A DNA stretch of 64,000 bases from Vesta saturnalis (GCA_036346205.1 JARFJB010000379.1:3961501-4025500); one strand, 5' to 3'; positions 11,198-22,424 are shown, numbered from the stretch's first letter. A program made the numbers and translations. The notes: generated from the sequence alone by a model not told the origin.

Positions 11198-13338
11198 ATG
11201 AAAAGAAAAGAAGTTTGGGGACATGAACAACGCCAGCTTCGAAAGCAGCAAAAACTACAACGGACATCATCTGATATGGTCAAGTTAAGTAATTTGTGGA
11301 AAACTATCAAAGGAGACGAAACAAATTAGGTTCAAGAAGGCTCAGACTCATCTTCTTGTGTATCGGGGTCGTCGGACTCACACTGTTCGTCACCGGCGTT
11401 TGCTGAGATTGCTGAGATTGCTGTTGATGTTTGTAAGTTTTAAAGTTTTTAATGATTTTTTCAAACCCGGCGCCGACGCCAAATCCGGGAGCCAGCGTAG
11501 AATTGATTTCTGTAGACTGTTGATTCTTTTGTTAATGGTTAAAGCAAAGCAATGGAGACAAATATTTTTGTCACTTCTTAGATAATCAAGACAACATATC
11601 CCACAAAGAGAAAGAATATCACTGCTCAGATCGAGATACCGCTGCTGATCAAGTGCTGATTAATGACGTCGCTGGTGAGCTAAGTGACAGGGAACCAATA
11701 AGTATAAAGCCCTAGTTTCATTTTTCCAGAAAAATACGACGTAAACAATTTCAGTATTAAACGCTGGGGGAAAACAATAGGTTAGCGTCCGGAAAAGCAT
11801 GCTGCTTCCGAAAAATCTGTAAGATCGGGCGTTTTACGAAATAGATTACCATTTTTTTATTGTGATCGTCAATTTAATTTCCATGCAGGAATTTTGTGTA
11901 AACAAAACAATTCACGATAATACCGTGCATATTTATTCAAAAAGATAATCAGCATTCTTACACAAACTCGCTGTGTGAGGATTAAATTGACGATCACAAT
12001 AAAAAAAATTGCTAAACTATTTCGTAAAAAGCCAGACTTGACCGATTTTTCGGCAAACGCCATGCTTTCCTAATGTATGTATGTATGTATGTCGTGTTTT
12101 ACTTGAAAATAGAGACATATAGCTACAACGGAGATTATTTTATATGCTGCCTTATGTCTGTAATAAATAGAATTTACACGCAATTTTTTTAAATTATTTT
12201 TTACAGATAATAAATACTTAATCTGCAACGAGAGTGAAAAAAGTGAAGAGGAAGCCGATGAAAACAGTAAGACGACTAGGATATTGTTTGTTAAACCGAA
12301 CGATACTGAACTATTGGATCTTTTCTGTAGACATCCATTTCAACCTTAAAAAGTGAACACCGCCGGTCCTTTACCCTTTGATTCTGGCAAAGCATTTTTT
12401 CGTAATGGTGACCCAGAATCAAATGAAAATGGTTGAGTTTTAACAAAAAAATCAGAGTTTATATTGTACTGTTTGCCTTGTATTTGATAACTATCATAAA
12501 TCAGCATTTGTCAAGGGATTTAGAGAATGGAAACACGTATACCAGCGAATAGCGGAGCACGAAAGTTCTCAGTCATTATAGTGCTATAAAGAGTTACATG
12601 ATGATGAAATCAGGTTTACTGATTGAAAACTTTATTAATATAAATATTCAAGAGAAACACCGACAGGAAGTTATGGAACGAAGAGCAGTACTGGTCAGAA
12701 TAATCGAAATATTAAAATGATGGGGAAGCAAATGTTGCCTTTTCGAGCTCATAGAAACGAATCGGCTACCAGTTTGGAAATTGGCGCCGAAAATCATGGG
12801 AACTTCTTGGAAATTGTTGTTTTAGTAGCCCAATTTGATTTCATCTTATGTAATCATGTCAAGAAAGCTATCAGAAAAACCAATAATAAAAGAAGTGTTG
12901 ATAATAGTAATGGCAGGGGGAGTTTGATAACTTTCCTAAGCAATAAAACTGTTACACAAATTTTGCAAATAACTCGCGAAATGCTTAAAGTTATAGCAGA
13001 AGAAGTTCGTCAAGCCGAAATATATTTCATTACGGTGGATACCACAATGGATATTTCTTCTCATGACCAATGTGCAAATTTTTTGAGATATGTTAAGTCC
13101 AATAAAGTTGTTGAAAGTGCAATTGTTTTAAAACGTAACTTCTACTAGTGGGTAAACCCTCTATGGTGTGTTAAAACAGGTTTCGAATGACAATAATATT
13201 CTCTTCGAGAACTTTATTGCACATGTCTTGGATGGCGCTTCTAACATGAGTGGACAATATAAAGGATTTTCTGCCAAACTCAAAGAAAAGTCAGCAATCA
13301 TATTCATACATGGTGCACATGTATTAAATTTTAACGGC
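11198..13338 (+). pseudogene. hAT transposase pseudogene (ZMYM1-like), 5' part
   Basis: The reading starts at ATG 11198 with a basic segment (KRKEVWGHEQRQLRKQQK) and an acidic, serine-rich stretch (GSDSSSCVSGSSDS). Later blocks are FCRHPFQP and PLPFDSGKAFFRNGD. A Cys-poor remnant of the TTF-type zinc finger follows (GFREWKHVYQRIAEHESS). The DUF4371-type core reads FITVDTTMDISSHDQCANFLRYV at about 13020-13090, then HVLDGASNMSGQYKGF at about 13225-13275. This order matches proteins annotated as zinc finger MYM-type 1-like, which are hAT-related. Several stops and frameshifts break it, a MITE lies inside at 11791-12070, and coding sequence stops abruptly at about 13338 where a dispersed repeat is inserted. 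It resumes at 16690. Confidence 0.75.
11791..12070. mobile_element. 280-bp foldback MITE
   Basis: The ends are inverted copies of each other for about 90 bp. The left arm (ggaaaagcatgctgcttccg...) is mirrored by the right arm ending cggcaaacgccatgctttcc. Both arms carry the block attgtgatcgtcaatttaat. The unpaired centre is about 100 bp. It has no coding capacity and sits within the hAT relic, so it is younger than that copy. A (TATG)4-like microsatellite follows at 12073-12092. No target duplication could be fixed. Confidence 0.85.
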
Positions 13339-13550
13339 GTATTTTACCTTTCAACCTACATATACATATGTAGGTATAGAAGGTTATGCAATCGACTTTT
13401 TTTTCACTATCGCTAAATCGACTTATTAGCTCATTTTACAACGTTTGGTCAAATTTCGCAAAGATCGGTCATGAAGTCTGTAGGTGTGGATGTGTATTAG
13501 TATCCACGATAACTCCAGAGCGAAAACACCTATATAAACTGCTCCATATA

Positions 13551-14877
13551 AGTTAGGGATATTATGGAAAATTTAATTTTTCAAAAGAAAAAAAAAATTT
13601 TCAAAGACGATTTTAAGCTATTTAGTTTTTTAATGCTTGTTTTTTATTATACAAAAGTTTACAAATTAAAAAACAAATTTTTAAACAAAAAGACAAGAAA
13701 ATATGAAAATTAGGTGAAAGTGACTAATAACTTAATTTCAAATTAATCAAAAAACAAAGAAAATGAACACAAATTCCCTTTCAGCAATAACGAGTATGTC
13801 CTCCGTGGGCTTCAGTGACAGCTTGGCAACGTACTTGCATGCTGGTTATGAGATTATTAAAGTTTTGTTGTGGAATCTGTTGCTAGAGTTGTGGAAGCAA
13901 ATTTCTCAATTGGTCCATTGTTTGTGGTTGGGGATTATGATGAGCTAACGCTCTCTGCAACTGATCCCAAGCATGTTCTATCGGATTTAAATCAGACGAT
14001 AGAGCAGGTAAAGCTACATGATCATCATAACAAATGCCTCCCCATACACAAACAGTGCCTCCTCTGAAACGGTGAACTTCTTGTACTGATCGTCGATGTC
14101 TTGGCACCAAAGGTTGTGTCCAGACGCGCGTTCGACGACTATCCGAAAAACTACCATATCTCGATTCATCAGTGAACAGTGCCAACTTCCACCCTTCTGT
14201 CCAATAGACACGCTCTCTTGCCCATTCTAATCTTTGTCGCCTATGTTCGCGAGTCAATGGTACACCTCTAAAAAGTCGTCTAGAACGTAAATTGACATCC
14301 TATAAACGTCTTCTGATAGTTTCAGCTGATATTAATGTTCCTGTGGCTTCTGCGAGGCTCTTATTCAACATTCGACATCTGCTCAAAGGTTCTCGGCGTG
14401 CATAAATGGTGGCATAACGGTCTTCAGCAGGGGTAGTTATTGATGGGCGCCCAATTGTAGGTCTTTCTTCAACAGATCCAGTTACTTGAAAACGGTTAAA
14501 AAGTCTAGAAATGACATTTTGGCTAACTTAAAAAAAAGTTGCTACGTCACTTTGTCGTTAACCACCATGTAGCAAACCAATTGCTCTATTTGCTTCGTCA
14601 GTGAGTTTACGTCTAGGCATTAAGAATTAGCAACGCACAAAATTTCGATACCAAATTTACACAATAAGTCAACAAATTGATAAGTAAACCAAACAAACAA
14701 TTGATTCGTTAGAACGGGTTAGAAAGAGAAGAACTGTCCACAGCCCTCTACTTGCAATATAATGCTACATTTATCCGTATGGCATACGTATGATAACTAG
14801 CAACTTTAATAAAGTGTCAAACATGACAAAATTTGAAAATTAAAAAATTGTGCAGATTTTCAGATATATCCTTAACT
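13551..14877 (-). mobile_element. Tc1-like transposon inserted in repeat A1
   Basis: The left end agttagggatat and the reverse complement of the right end agttaaggatat form a short inverted repeat flanked by TA (13549-13550 and 14878-14879). Removing the element rejoins repeat A, as seen by comparison with the uninterrupted copy near 16250. It is 1327 bp long and carries one minus-strand transposase pseudogene. Confidence 0.75.
13781..14620 (-). pseudogene. Tc1-like transposase pseudogene, internally deleted
   Basis: It starts at ATG 14618-14620 (MPRRKLTDEANRAIGLL), with a helix-turn-helix containing RQSDVATFF and then RPTIGRPSITTPAEDRY. The catalytic region shows WTEGWKLALFTDESRYG (first Asp), TRVWTQ and GGTVCVWGGICYDDHVAL. 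It then jumps straight to SSDLNPIEHAWDQLQRAL, which holds the final Glu. Roughly 50 residues including the second catalytic Asp are gone. In-frame stops occur at about residue 21, at residue 31 and again near the RRRL segment. The frame otherwise stays open to a stop at 13781. The family is DD34E in intact members. This copy is inactive through an internal deletion. Confidence 0.85.
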
Positions 14878-15380
14878 TATGTGAAGCAGATTACTTAAAA
14901 TTTAGTATTTAAGCTTGATTTCATTTCACTTGGAGGTTATTAGATTTTGGGAGAAATTAAGCGGCAGCCAGGGGGGTGTATTAGGAACTTTTTTTGATTT
15001 TTATCAAATATTTCTGAAACATTAAATATTTCAAAAATATAAAAATACCGATATATAGACCTTAATCATATAGATTAATTATGTTCTACGCAATTTTTTT
15101 GTATGACGTGTAATTTAGCGACAAAAAATTCCTAAGGTAGAATTTAAGTGTTTTCAATATCTGAATAATGATTAAATAATTAAATATGTAGACATATTTT
15201 GAAAAAAAAATTTTGTCTTATATAACTTTTCTCTATATAAAGTTTCGTAATGTAAAAATTAAATACATACGATTAAAAATGCTTAAGCTGTATTATCAAT
15301 ATTTTTATAGAAGCAGGCGACCGAGCGGGCGCCTTTGGAATTTTTTTAAAGTTAGAATCACATAACAAAAAGTATCTGGT

Positions 15381-15605
15381 GTGGAACACCACATGACCTC
15401 CAAACCTACAAAATGGAAATTAAAAGAAATGAAATAATTTTAATTTCATTTTTTTTAGATAACTATGCAACCTCTTTTTTATACGTTCATAACGAAAACA
15501 GGCAACACTGTAGAAACAAAAACAATAATCAATGCCAGAATGACGTTTAAAACTTCATGTCAGGTAGAGATTCATACACATAAATACATGCTAACGTAAA
15601 AAAAT
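15381..15605 (+). repeat. Dispersed repeat family B, copy B1
   Basis: It begins tgtggaacaccacatgacct and runs through ttcataacgaaaacaggcaa and gacgtttaaaacttcatg. It is matched in the same orientation at 16451-16665 and partly, in reverse complement, at 21245-21440. Non-coding. Confidence 0.8.
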
Positions 15606-15827
15606 TCCAACGCCACCCACTTATATAAAAATATCGATAATACAGCATCAGCATTTTCAATCATATTTATTTAAATTTTACATTTATTTTGATTTACATT
15701 TAAAAACCTTATAAAGAGAATTTATGTAAAATTAAATTTTCTTTAAAAAATACGTCTATACTTTTTTATAAAATTAATCGTTATTCAGATAATGAAAAAA
15801 TTTAAACTAGCGATCAAGTTCTATAAA

Positions 15828-15974
15828 CAAAATACACCCACATACCACACAAAATTAAAAAAGGCCGAACGCGTTTCAATAGCTACGCTATCATCGACCG
15901 TTGATGGTGATAGCGTAGCTATTAAAACGCGTTCGGTGCTTTTTTAATTTTGTGTGGTATGTGGGTGTGTTTTG
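15828..15974. repeat. 147-bp near-perfect palindrome
   Basis: The left arm (caaaatacacccacatacca...ctacgctatcatc) is the inverted copy of the right arm (gatggtgatagcgtagctat...tatgtgggtgtgttttg). Arms are about 67-72 nt with few mismatches. The loop is about ten bases (gaccgtt). It lies exactly between repeat A1 and the inverted copy A2, so it probably marks the inner junction of a larger foldback. CpG-containing blocks (gcgtttcaatagctacgc) are conserved in both arms. Confidence 0.92.
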
Positions 15975-16446
15975 TTAGTTACAGAGCCTGCCACAGTTCC
16001 AGTGTTCCGGATTTTTCACTCAAATTCTACCTTAGAAATTTTTTGCCGTTAATTAAGCGTCGTATCAAAAAATTGTTTAAGGTCTATATCTAGATATTTT
16101 TATATCTTTGAAATATGTAACTGTTTTAGAAATATTTGATACAAACCAATAACTGACCCTAATAAACCTCCTCTTTCCGCCGCTGGATTTCTTCCCAAAT
16201 CTAATCAGCTCTCACCCAAATGAAAACAAGTTTAAGTACAAAATTTTAAGTACGTACGTATTTTCATTCTGGAGTTATCGTGGGTACTAACACAAATCTA
16301 TACACACAGAGACATACCGACATGATGGCCGATCTTGACGAAACTTCGGCACAAATGAGCTAATAAGTCGATTTAGCGTTAGTGAAATAAAAGTCTATTG
16401 CATAACTTTCTATACCTACATATGCATATGTAGTTTGGAAGGTAAA
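15975..16446 (-). repeat. Dispersed repeat family A, inverted copy A2
   Basis: Reverse-complementing this stretch gives the A-family order: acctt-ccaaactacatatgca, ttatgcaatagac, gatcggccatcatgtc, atcaaatatttctaaaac, tctagatatagacctta, aaggtagaattt. It faces A1 across the palindrome at 15828-15974. Confidence 0.8.
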
Positions 16447-16450
16447 AGAT

Positions 16451-16665
16451 AGTGTGGAACACCACACGACCTTCCAACCTACAAAATGAAAATGGAAAGA
16501 AATGAAAAAAAATTTTTTTAGCATAACTATACTTCATTTATAAGAAGCTCATTACAAAAATAGGCAACATTGTAAACGCAAAAACAATTATCTATGACAA
16601 ACAGACGTTAAAAACTTCATGAGAGACAGAGGTTAATAGACATTTAGATGCTAACTTACAAGAAA
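16451..16665 (+). repeat. Dispersed repeat family B, copy B2
   Basis: Second copy of the repeat at 15381-15605. It begins tgtggaacaccacacgacct and ends near gagacagaggttaatagaca. It abuts A2. Confidence 0.8.
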
Positions 16666-16689
16666 TAAATAGTATATTAGATAACAAGG

Positions 16690-17310
16690 GATTGAAGTGA
16701 CTCATTCAGTTTTCGCTTCAAATTTCCAATGCAACCAAACAATTGAAATCTCAGCAAAGAAATTTCGAACCTGTCTTAAGGAATGCACAACGTTTTTTTG
16801 AAATTATGAATGAAACATTGGAAAAATTGGATTCCGATATTTTAATTCAGAATAAGATTCCAATAAGGAGACGAAAGTTTGTAAAGCAAATGCCTAGGAA
16901 ACTTGCCGATAATGAAAACATTCCAGAAGATGAACGAACTCATTTTCGCTTAACCGTAATTAATCCAATTATGTATGCCATAATAACTTCATTTGATCAA
17001 CGGTTCAGCCAACAGGGTTTTTTTATGAAGATTTTTTGATCCCAGAAGGTTTTCCGAAATAAATAAGTCTATCCTAGGTGATTCACTAAACAACATATTC
17101 GTAAAATAATTCTCTCTTTAGATAAGGAAAAGTTAAAAGAGGAATAATGGCTTAGTGCCGAAATGTGACCTCATCTTCCAAAGCGAGATTTTAGTGATGT
17201 TTGTAAAGTTGCTGACGATCAGATGGGGAACGATTCTGGTTTTATTTCGGATAGTAGCGAACGTGAGGAGGATATTAATTAAATGTGTCGTTCAAATGTA
17301 CCAATAAACG
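16690..17310 (+). pseudogene. hAT transposase pseudogene, 3' part
   Basis: Continuation of the ZMYM1-like hAT relic that was interrupted at about 13338. One open stretch (16743-17036) encodes NAQRFFEIMNETLEKLDSD, RRRKFVKQMPRKLADN and RTHFRLTVINPIMYAIITSF. This is typical of the region before the dimerisation domain in these proteins. Downstream frames are broken (QHIRKIILSLDKEKL; DVCKVADDQMGNDSG). The C-terminal hAT dimerisation motif was not found. It shows that the 3.3 kb between the two hAT parts is inserted DNA. Confidence 0.65.
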
Positions 17311-17790
17311 GGTACACATGCATATCCTGCGTTTTTAGAAGGCTTATTTCTTATGGCGTGCGAATCAGATACAATAATTGGTGTTTCTTCTGTGGTTATT
17401 ATTGACCAAAAGTAAACAGTTCAGAAGCCTTTCACAGTTATAGTATTTTCCATTTTTCGAATTTTTGTTTTGTTAAATTTTATTTATACGTTATCACCGT
17501 ATTACGTTTGTTTAAGTATAAGAAATAGTTATTTACTTAATCAGATATGAAAAGCCTAATATTGTTTAACGAACATAATATTTGCTAAAATAAGTGCGTA
17601 GCACGAGTTTTGAAAATTATGTGAGTTAAACAGTTTTTTTATAACACTTATCTAATTCCGTAAAAAATAACAATTTTTGTTCAAAACATGAATTGTAATT
17701 TAAAAAAAATGGGCTGACTTGACATTTTAAGTTGCCACACATTTTTATTATTACAGTGTCAATTTCGTAATTCAGTAATTTTAATATAAT

Positions 17791-18765
17791 GAGTGATACT
17801 GAAACGGATATCTGTTCTGATAATGAAGAAAGTGCGAACATTGCTGTTGGACGATTAATACCAGCGAAGTCAAAGAGTCGGTAAGATTTTACCTACAAAC
17901 TATTTCAAGATTAGGGCACATAGAAGAAAGTTAAAACAATCAATGAAACAGTAATGCTTGTGCATTTTTAAGGATTGAGGACACTGAAATTTTCCACAAC
18001 CTGGACGATCTATTCCATGGTGGAAACGGAACTACGTGTTAAGTAAAACATTAACATCCAAAACTATACGCAATTATTTGCATTATTGAAGAAACAATCT
18101 GCAGGATATCATGCTAAAAAGTCGAAGATTTTTACCAAAGAACACATTGAAAGGTTCTTAAAAGAAGCTGGCGACAAAAAGTAGTTTTTGTTGACAAAGG
18201 TATGACTACACATAACGTAGGTAGCAATGGTAATTGGAGTTGCTGGAGTTTTCAGAAAATGCGAACTAATAGTTCTGCGGGTGCAAGACGTCATAGTTGA
18301 CGAAAATATTTTCAAAATTACCATTCCGGAAACGAAAACAAACGTAATATGACAGTTTGTAGTTACAACGAAAACGTTTTTGGAGTAAATTTGATTGCTT
18401 TTGTACGAAAGTAAATAAATTTACGCCCGAAAGCTACTAAACATGATCTCTTTTTTGTGAAATATTTCGACCAGAAATGTGGAGTGCAACCAGTAGGCAT
18501 TAATACATTTCCAAATTTATCACGTACAATTGCTACATATCTCGGACTACCAAATGTGTCAGAGTTCACAGGACACTGCTTTAGATGGGCCAAGGGAGAG
18601 TTCACTGATCGGTAAGAAAAAATTGCCAACGACATCTTGAAAATAAAACAACAGAAGACGCGAATTTGCAGGAAGAAACGTCAGTTCAGGAAATTGATCT
18701 GCTGCCATCAAGTTCAGGAATAAATGTTCAACATTGCGCGTTTACCATAACTTTGTAGTTAATAT
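17791..18765 (+). pseudogene. Crypton-type tyrosine recombinase pseudogene
   Basis: It starts at ATG with an acidic leader (MSDTETDICSDNEESANIA) followed by a YKLFQDW-like block. The catalytic domain is recognisable from KKSKIFTKEHIERFLKEA at about 18115. Then comes MVIGVAGVFRKCELIVLRV, with the first Arg of the R..E box. ITIPETKTNV carries the likely hairpin Lys, and TGHCFRW at about 18570 is the H-x-x-R box. This arrangement is that of tyrosine recombinases carried by insect Crypton transposons, which move by recombination and not by a DDE enzyme. After TGHCFRW the frame runs directly to KIANDIL-like sequence, so about 40 residues, including the expected Tyr nucleophile, are missing. Several stops and frameshifts are present. 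The tail ends at GINVQHCAFTITL. Inactive. Confidence 0.75.
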
Positions 18766-19010
18766 TAATAATTGTAAAAATTAAGATGATTTGCAAATAA
18801 AAGTTAAGTATCCAATGTTTTGTTGTTGCAAGTGTTTGATTCATTACATCGCTATACATTACATGAAATGTAATGTATTTCATCACTAGTGACGAAATGA
18901 AAAACTTACATAACCATGAAACATGATAGTTATAACAAAAGTGACATTACATTAAATCAAAAATGCATGTACAACTTGATTTTCCTAAAGTAATTAGATA
19001 AACTTTGTTT

Positions 19011-19372
19011 TTTATTACCTTCAACCTACATATACATATTTAGATATAGAAGGTTATGCAATCGACCTTTTGTGACTATGGCTCATTTTATAACTTTTGG
19101 CCAAGTTTCGTTAAGATCGGCCATCATGTCTGGATGTCTGTCTCCGTGTCAGCGTCCGCGTCTGCGTCCGCGTCCGCGTGGGCGTCCTCGTGTTAGTGTG
19201 AGTGTGAGCGTGAGTGTGAGTGTGCGTGTGCGGTTGAGTGTACGTGTGTGAGTGTGCGCGGGCGTGGGAGAAATACAGCGGCGGCGAGGGTTTTTTTTTA
19301 GAGTCAGTTACTGTTTTTATCAAATATTTCTAAAACAGCTGCATATTTCAAAGATATAAAAATATCTAGATA
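19011..19372 (+). repeat. Dispersed repeat family A, copy A3 (left part)
   Basis: It begins accttcaacctacatatac and continues with gttatgcaatcgac and agatcggccatcatgtct. It runs into a GC-rich microsatellite, then atcaaatatttctaaaac, and is cut at 19373 by a Tc1 insertion. Confidence 0.85.
19138..19266. repeat. Degenerate GT/CG-rich hexamer microsatellite
   Basis: Irregular repeats of the kind gcgtcc, gtgagt and gtgcgt. A 70-residue minus-strand open frame here is an artefact of this simple sequence. Confidence 0.9.
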
Positions 19373-19719
19373 TACAGTCCCTACTCAAATTATTAGACTC
19401 ACTCATAAAATTACCTTCGTTGTAAAATTTATCTTAATTTTTCGCCTTCAAATGCAGGTAAACTTGTAGACAGGGTTGGTGTTAGGATTGCCTAATTATA
19501 TATTAAAAATTTAGAAACATAAAGTGGTCGATAATATAGATTTTTAATGAATTGTTAACTATTTGACAGATACAGAGTTTTTTGTTTAAGACGTTATTTT
19601 GCTAAGGTTAGTGATTTTTAGCAGTAAATGTTTATTTATATTTTTAAGCAAGTGTCAAATCCATAACTTGAAATATTAATTTGAAATGTTGCTATTGAAA
19701 TGTGGGTGTTATTTTTTAG

Positions 19720-20795
19720 ATGGGTAAGTCAAACGATCTAGCAAAAGAGAAAAGGGCTGCTATTGCAGCTTTGTTAAGCAATACGAAATACAGCCAAAGG
19801 GATATTGCCTTAAGGTGTGGCGTGTCACAGTCTTCAATACGCCGGATCCATCAAAATATGAATGCCAATCAGTCTACCGATGGCAATCGGAAAGGAAGGT
19901 GTGGCAGAAAAAAAGGTGGTGCCAGCTAGAGGAAGAAGAACCCTTAGAAATATTGTGCTAGATTGTCGAAGGGGAAGTTCTAGTACAATAAAAAAATTTG
20001 AGGAAGCTGGGTGCACTGTATCCATTTCTACAGTGAGGCGAAATCTGTACGACCTGGGTTTCAAATGTCGCAGGCCAATTAAGAAGCCAAGATTAACACC
20101 AGCTATGGTTCAAAAAAGGTTGACTTGGGCAAATTCCCATAAACACTTAACCATTGATGACTGGTGCATAGTAAGTTGAATTAAATCTCTTAACTTTTCC
20201 TTTTATTTACATACTTTTTCCCTATTACAGACATGACTTAGCGATGAGTCAACCTTTCACATTCTGGATGACAAGTCATAGTTTGTCCGGCGTAGGCGGA
20301 AAAATTTAATAGCGATTGTGTTATAAAAACTGTTAAGCATCCCACATCGGTCATGATATGGTTGGTGATCCGTGGCAAAGGTATTGGTCGCCTACATGTT
20401 GTTGAGGGAACGATGCGACAAGTCCAGTATCGGGAGGTTTTAGAAAGCAAACTACTTCCCCAGTTGCAGGGATGGTTTTGCAATGATAGGAAAGTGTTTA
20501 TGCATGATGCCACATCACCAAACCAATAAAAAAAATTTTGGACGAACGTCAGATTCCAGTTCTACCATGGCCAGGCAACTCACCCGATATGAACCCAATC
20601 GAGAATGTTTGGGAATTTTTAAAAAGGGAGCTGGCTAAACAAAATATATCTACAAAGGTTCAGCTAATAGAGAGAATAATTTACCATTGGAACCACAATG
20701 AGCACTTAACAAAAATCGCCCTAAATTGCATATATAGTATGTCAAGTAGGATGGTGGCACTAGTTAAAGCCAGAGGCGGTTTAACTAAATATTAA
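19720..20795 (+). pseudogene. Tc1-like transposase with an intron, lightly broken
   Basis: It starts at ATG 19720 with a basic leader and a paired-type helix-turn-helix (YSQRDIALRCGVSQSSIRRI). A frameshift near 19890 follows, and then RGRRTLRNIVLDCRRGSSST and a second helix-turn-helix (GCTVSISTVRRNLYDLGFK). After KHLTIDDWCI a probable intron (20171-20230) intervenes. The catalytic part continues with LSDESTFHILDDKS (first Asp), IWLVIRGKGIGRLHVVEGT-like sequence, FMHDATS (second Asp) and SPDMNPIENVWEFL (final Glu). It ends at GGLTKY and a stop at 20793-20795. Lesions are the frameshift, a TGA just after the intron and a broken segment after the second Asp. All three catalytic residues survive, so decay is modest. 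Confidence 0.88.
20171..20230 (+). other. Probable 60-bp spliceosomal intron in the transposase
   Basis: It starts gtaagttgaa and ends ttccctattacag, a perfect donor and a pyrimidine-rich acceptor. Removing it places the WCI block five residues from SDEST, the spacing seen in intronless Tc1 relatives. Keeping it adds stops and 20 extra residues. Confidence 0.75.
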
Positions 20796-20971
20796 GTTTT
20801 TTTGTTTTGTTTTAAGTCTTACTATAACATAGTTTCTTTAAATAAATAATTTCTTACATAACAACTGTTTATTAATCAGCCTTTACACCAGAATTATAAT
20901 CTTGAAAACAATTATATTGTATAAAAACCCAAATTTGGTAAGTAAGTCTAATAATGTGAGTAGGGACTGTA

Positions 20972-21250
20972 GACCTTAGAAATATCGATTAAATATATTC
21001 CATGCTATTTTTTGATACGACGCGTAATTTAGCGGCAAAAAAAATTCTTAAGGTAGAATTTGAATGTTTTTTCATTATCTGAATAACGATTAATTTTATT
21101 TAAAAAAACGTGTAGACGAATTTTTTAAAGAAATGTTAATTTTACATAAATTTTCTTTATAAAGTTTTTTAATGTAAAGCGAAATAAATCTAATAATTAA
21201 ATAAATATGATTGAAATTGCTGAAGTTGTATTATCAATATTTTTTTAGAA
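20972..21250 (+). repeat. Dispersed repeat family A, copy A3 (right part)
   Basis: It resumes the A order after the Tc1: acctta, tacgacgcgtaatttagcgg, aaggtagaatttgaatg, then the AT-rich tail also seen after 15120. Confidence 0.8.
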
Positions 21251-21440
21251 GCGGGGCTTTGAAATTTTTTTTACGTTCATGTCATTATGAACGTATAAAA
21301 CAGACGTTGCATAGTGATCTAAAAAAAAAATTGAAATTAAAATTAATTCATTTCTTTTAATTCCATCTTCTAGGTTGGAACGCCTTGTGGTGTTCCAGAC
21401 CAGATATTTTTGTGAGTATTTAACAGGCTTCAATCACTTA
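21245..21440 (-). repeat. Dispersed repeat family B, inverted partial copy B3
   Basis: The reverse complement contains tctggaacaccacaaggcgt and ccaacctagaagatgg. These match the start of B1 and B2 with several substitutions. Confidence 0.65.
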
Positions 21441-22424
21441 AATAGATTTTCCTTCTAAAGTAATTTGGGCAGCCAATAATCGCACAATAACAATTTTGCA
21501 TTGAAATCCTTATGCTGCGGTGTCCAGTCACCACCCTGTATAACGGGAATACAATGATAATCTTTATTGATGCTTTCATTCCGTTAAATTGAAATGACAT
21601 AACATAAATGTTGAATATTTCTTAAAAATTTTTTGTTTGACTCTCGTAAGGTAAGAAATTAAGTATATTTCTGTTTTCATATAACAAAACCATTGTTATG
21701 GACTTCAGCACGGCATACTTTGGTTGTAAGGTTGTAACCGAAGTCGCTTCATCACATTTGTCTATTTTTAACCATATACGCATTTTCTCAGACCACAAAC
21801 GTTACAACAGGAATAAGTTGTCATGATTTCGTTTCTTCAAAATGAAAACATATTATGCACATTTAGTAAAAATTCAGTATTTCCTTATGTATCATGTGTA
21901 ATAATGTTTCACATGCAAATGTGAACTAATCTCTCCATCTGTTGTCATTTATTGCTGTTGCAATACAGAAACCTGTATCAGGGAATAATGTTTCACAAGC
22001 AAATTTGAACTAATTTCTCCATCTATTGTCGTTTATTACTGTTGCAATACAGAAACCTATATCAGGGAAATCAAAAATGAAATCTGTCTAACATGAATCA
22101 TAATACTTTATTAACGGAAAAATGTTTTTATTGAAAAACAAATGAAACTTACTGTAGTTCCCGTTTTAAGGTTCCAAATAACAGCACTTCCAAGTTACGC
22201 GACGTAGGTCGTATTATTATAAATTATGCAAAATACACAATGTCTAAACTCAATTGTAATATTTCAACCCACTTCTCTTACAGTTTCAGTAACGTTTAAT
22301 TTAACCTATCTGATTCCGATTTATAGTCTAATCTATTGTAAACAAATCATGGAATGTTGGATACCGAATACAGGTACGTATTAAGGAACGTAAGGGTGAG
22401 TACACACACTACGTGTTTGATATA
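21441..22424. other. Non-coding stretch with a tandem duplication
   Basis: No gene recognised. An 84-bp tandem duplication lies at 21901-22068. Confidence 0.5.
21901..22068. repeat. 84-bp tandem duplication
   Basis: Two adjacent units, starting at 21901 and 21985, share ataatgtttcaca and tgttgcaatacagaaacct and differ at several scattered positions. Confidence 0.9.

Larger units (their letters stand above)
13340..15375 (+). repeat. Dispersed repeat family A, copy A1 (interrupted by a Tc1)
   Basis: It begins acctttcaacctacatatac followed by tatgtaggtatagaaggtta. Matching sequence begins at 19011 (plus) and, reverse-complemented, at 16446. Other shared blocks are tcggtcatgaagtct-like, atcaaatatttctgaaac and aaggtagaattt. 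A Tc1 element (13551-14877) splits this copy. It interrupts the hAT relic, so family A inserted after hAT and before the Tc1. Confidence 0.8.
19375..20969 (+). mobile_element. Tc1-like transposon with intact TIRs, 1595 bp
   Basis: Inverted repeats cagtccctactcaaattatt at the left and the reverse complement cagtccctactcacattatt at the right, with one mismatch in the first 20. They are flanked by TA on both sides (19373-19374 and 20970-20971). It carries a plus-strand transposase and splits dispersed repeat A3, which resumes at 20972 with agacctta. Confidence 0.95.

Noticed and set aside
13549..14879. One continuous transposon joining the Tc1 with the hAT relic
   Set aside because: The Tc1 has its own inverted repeats and TA duplications and lies inside repeat A, not inside hAT coding sequence.
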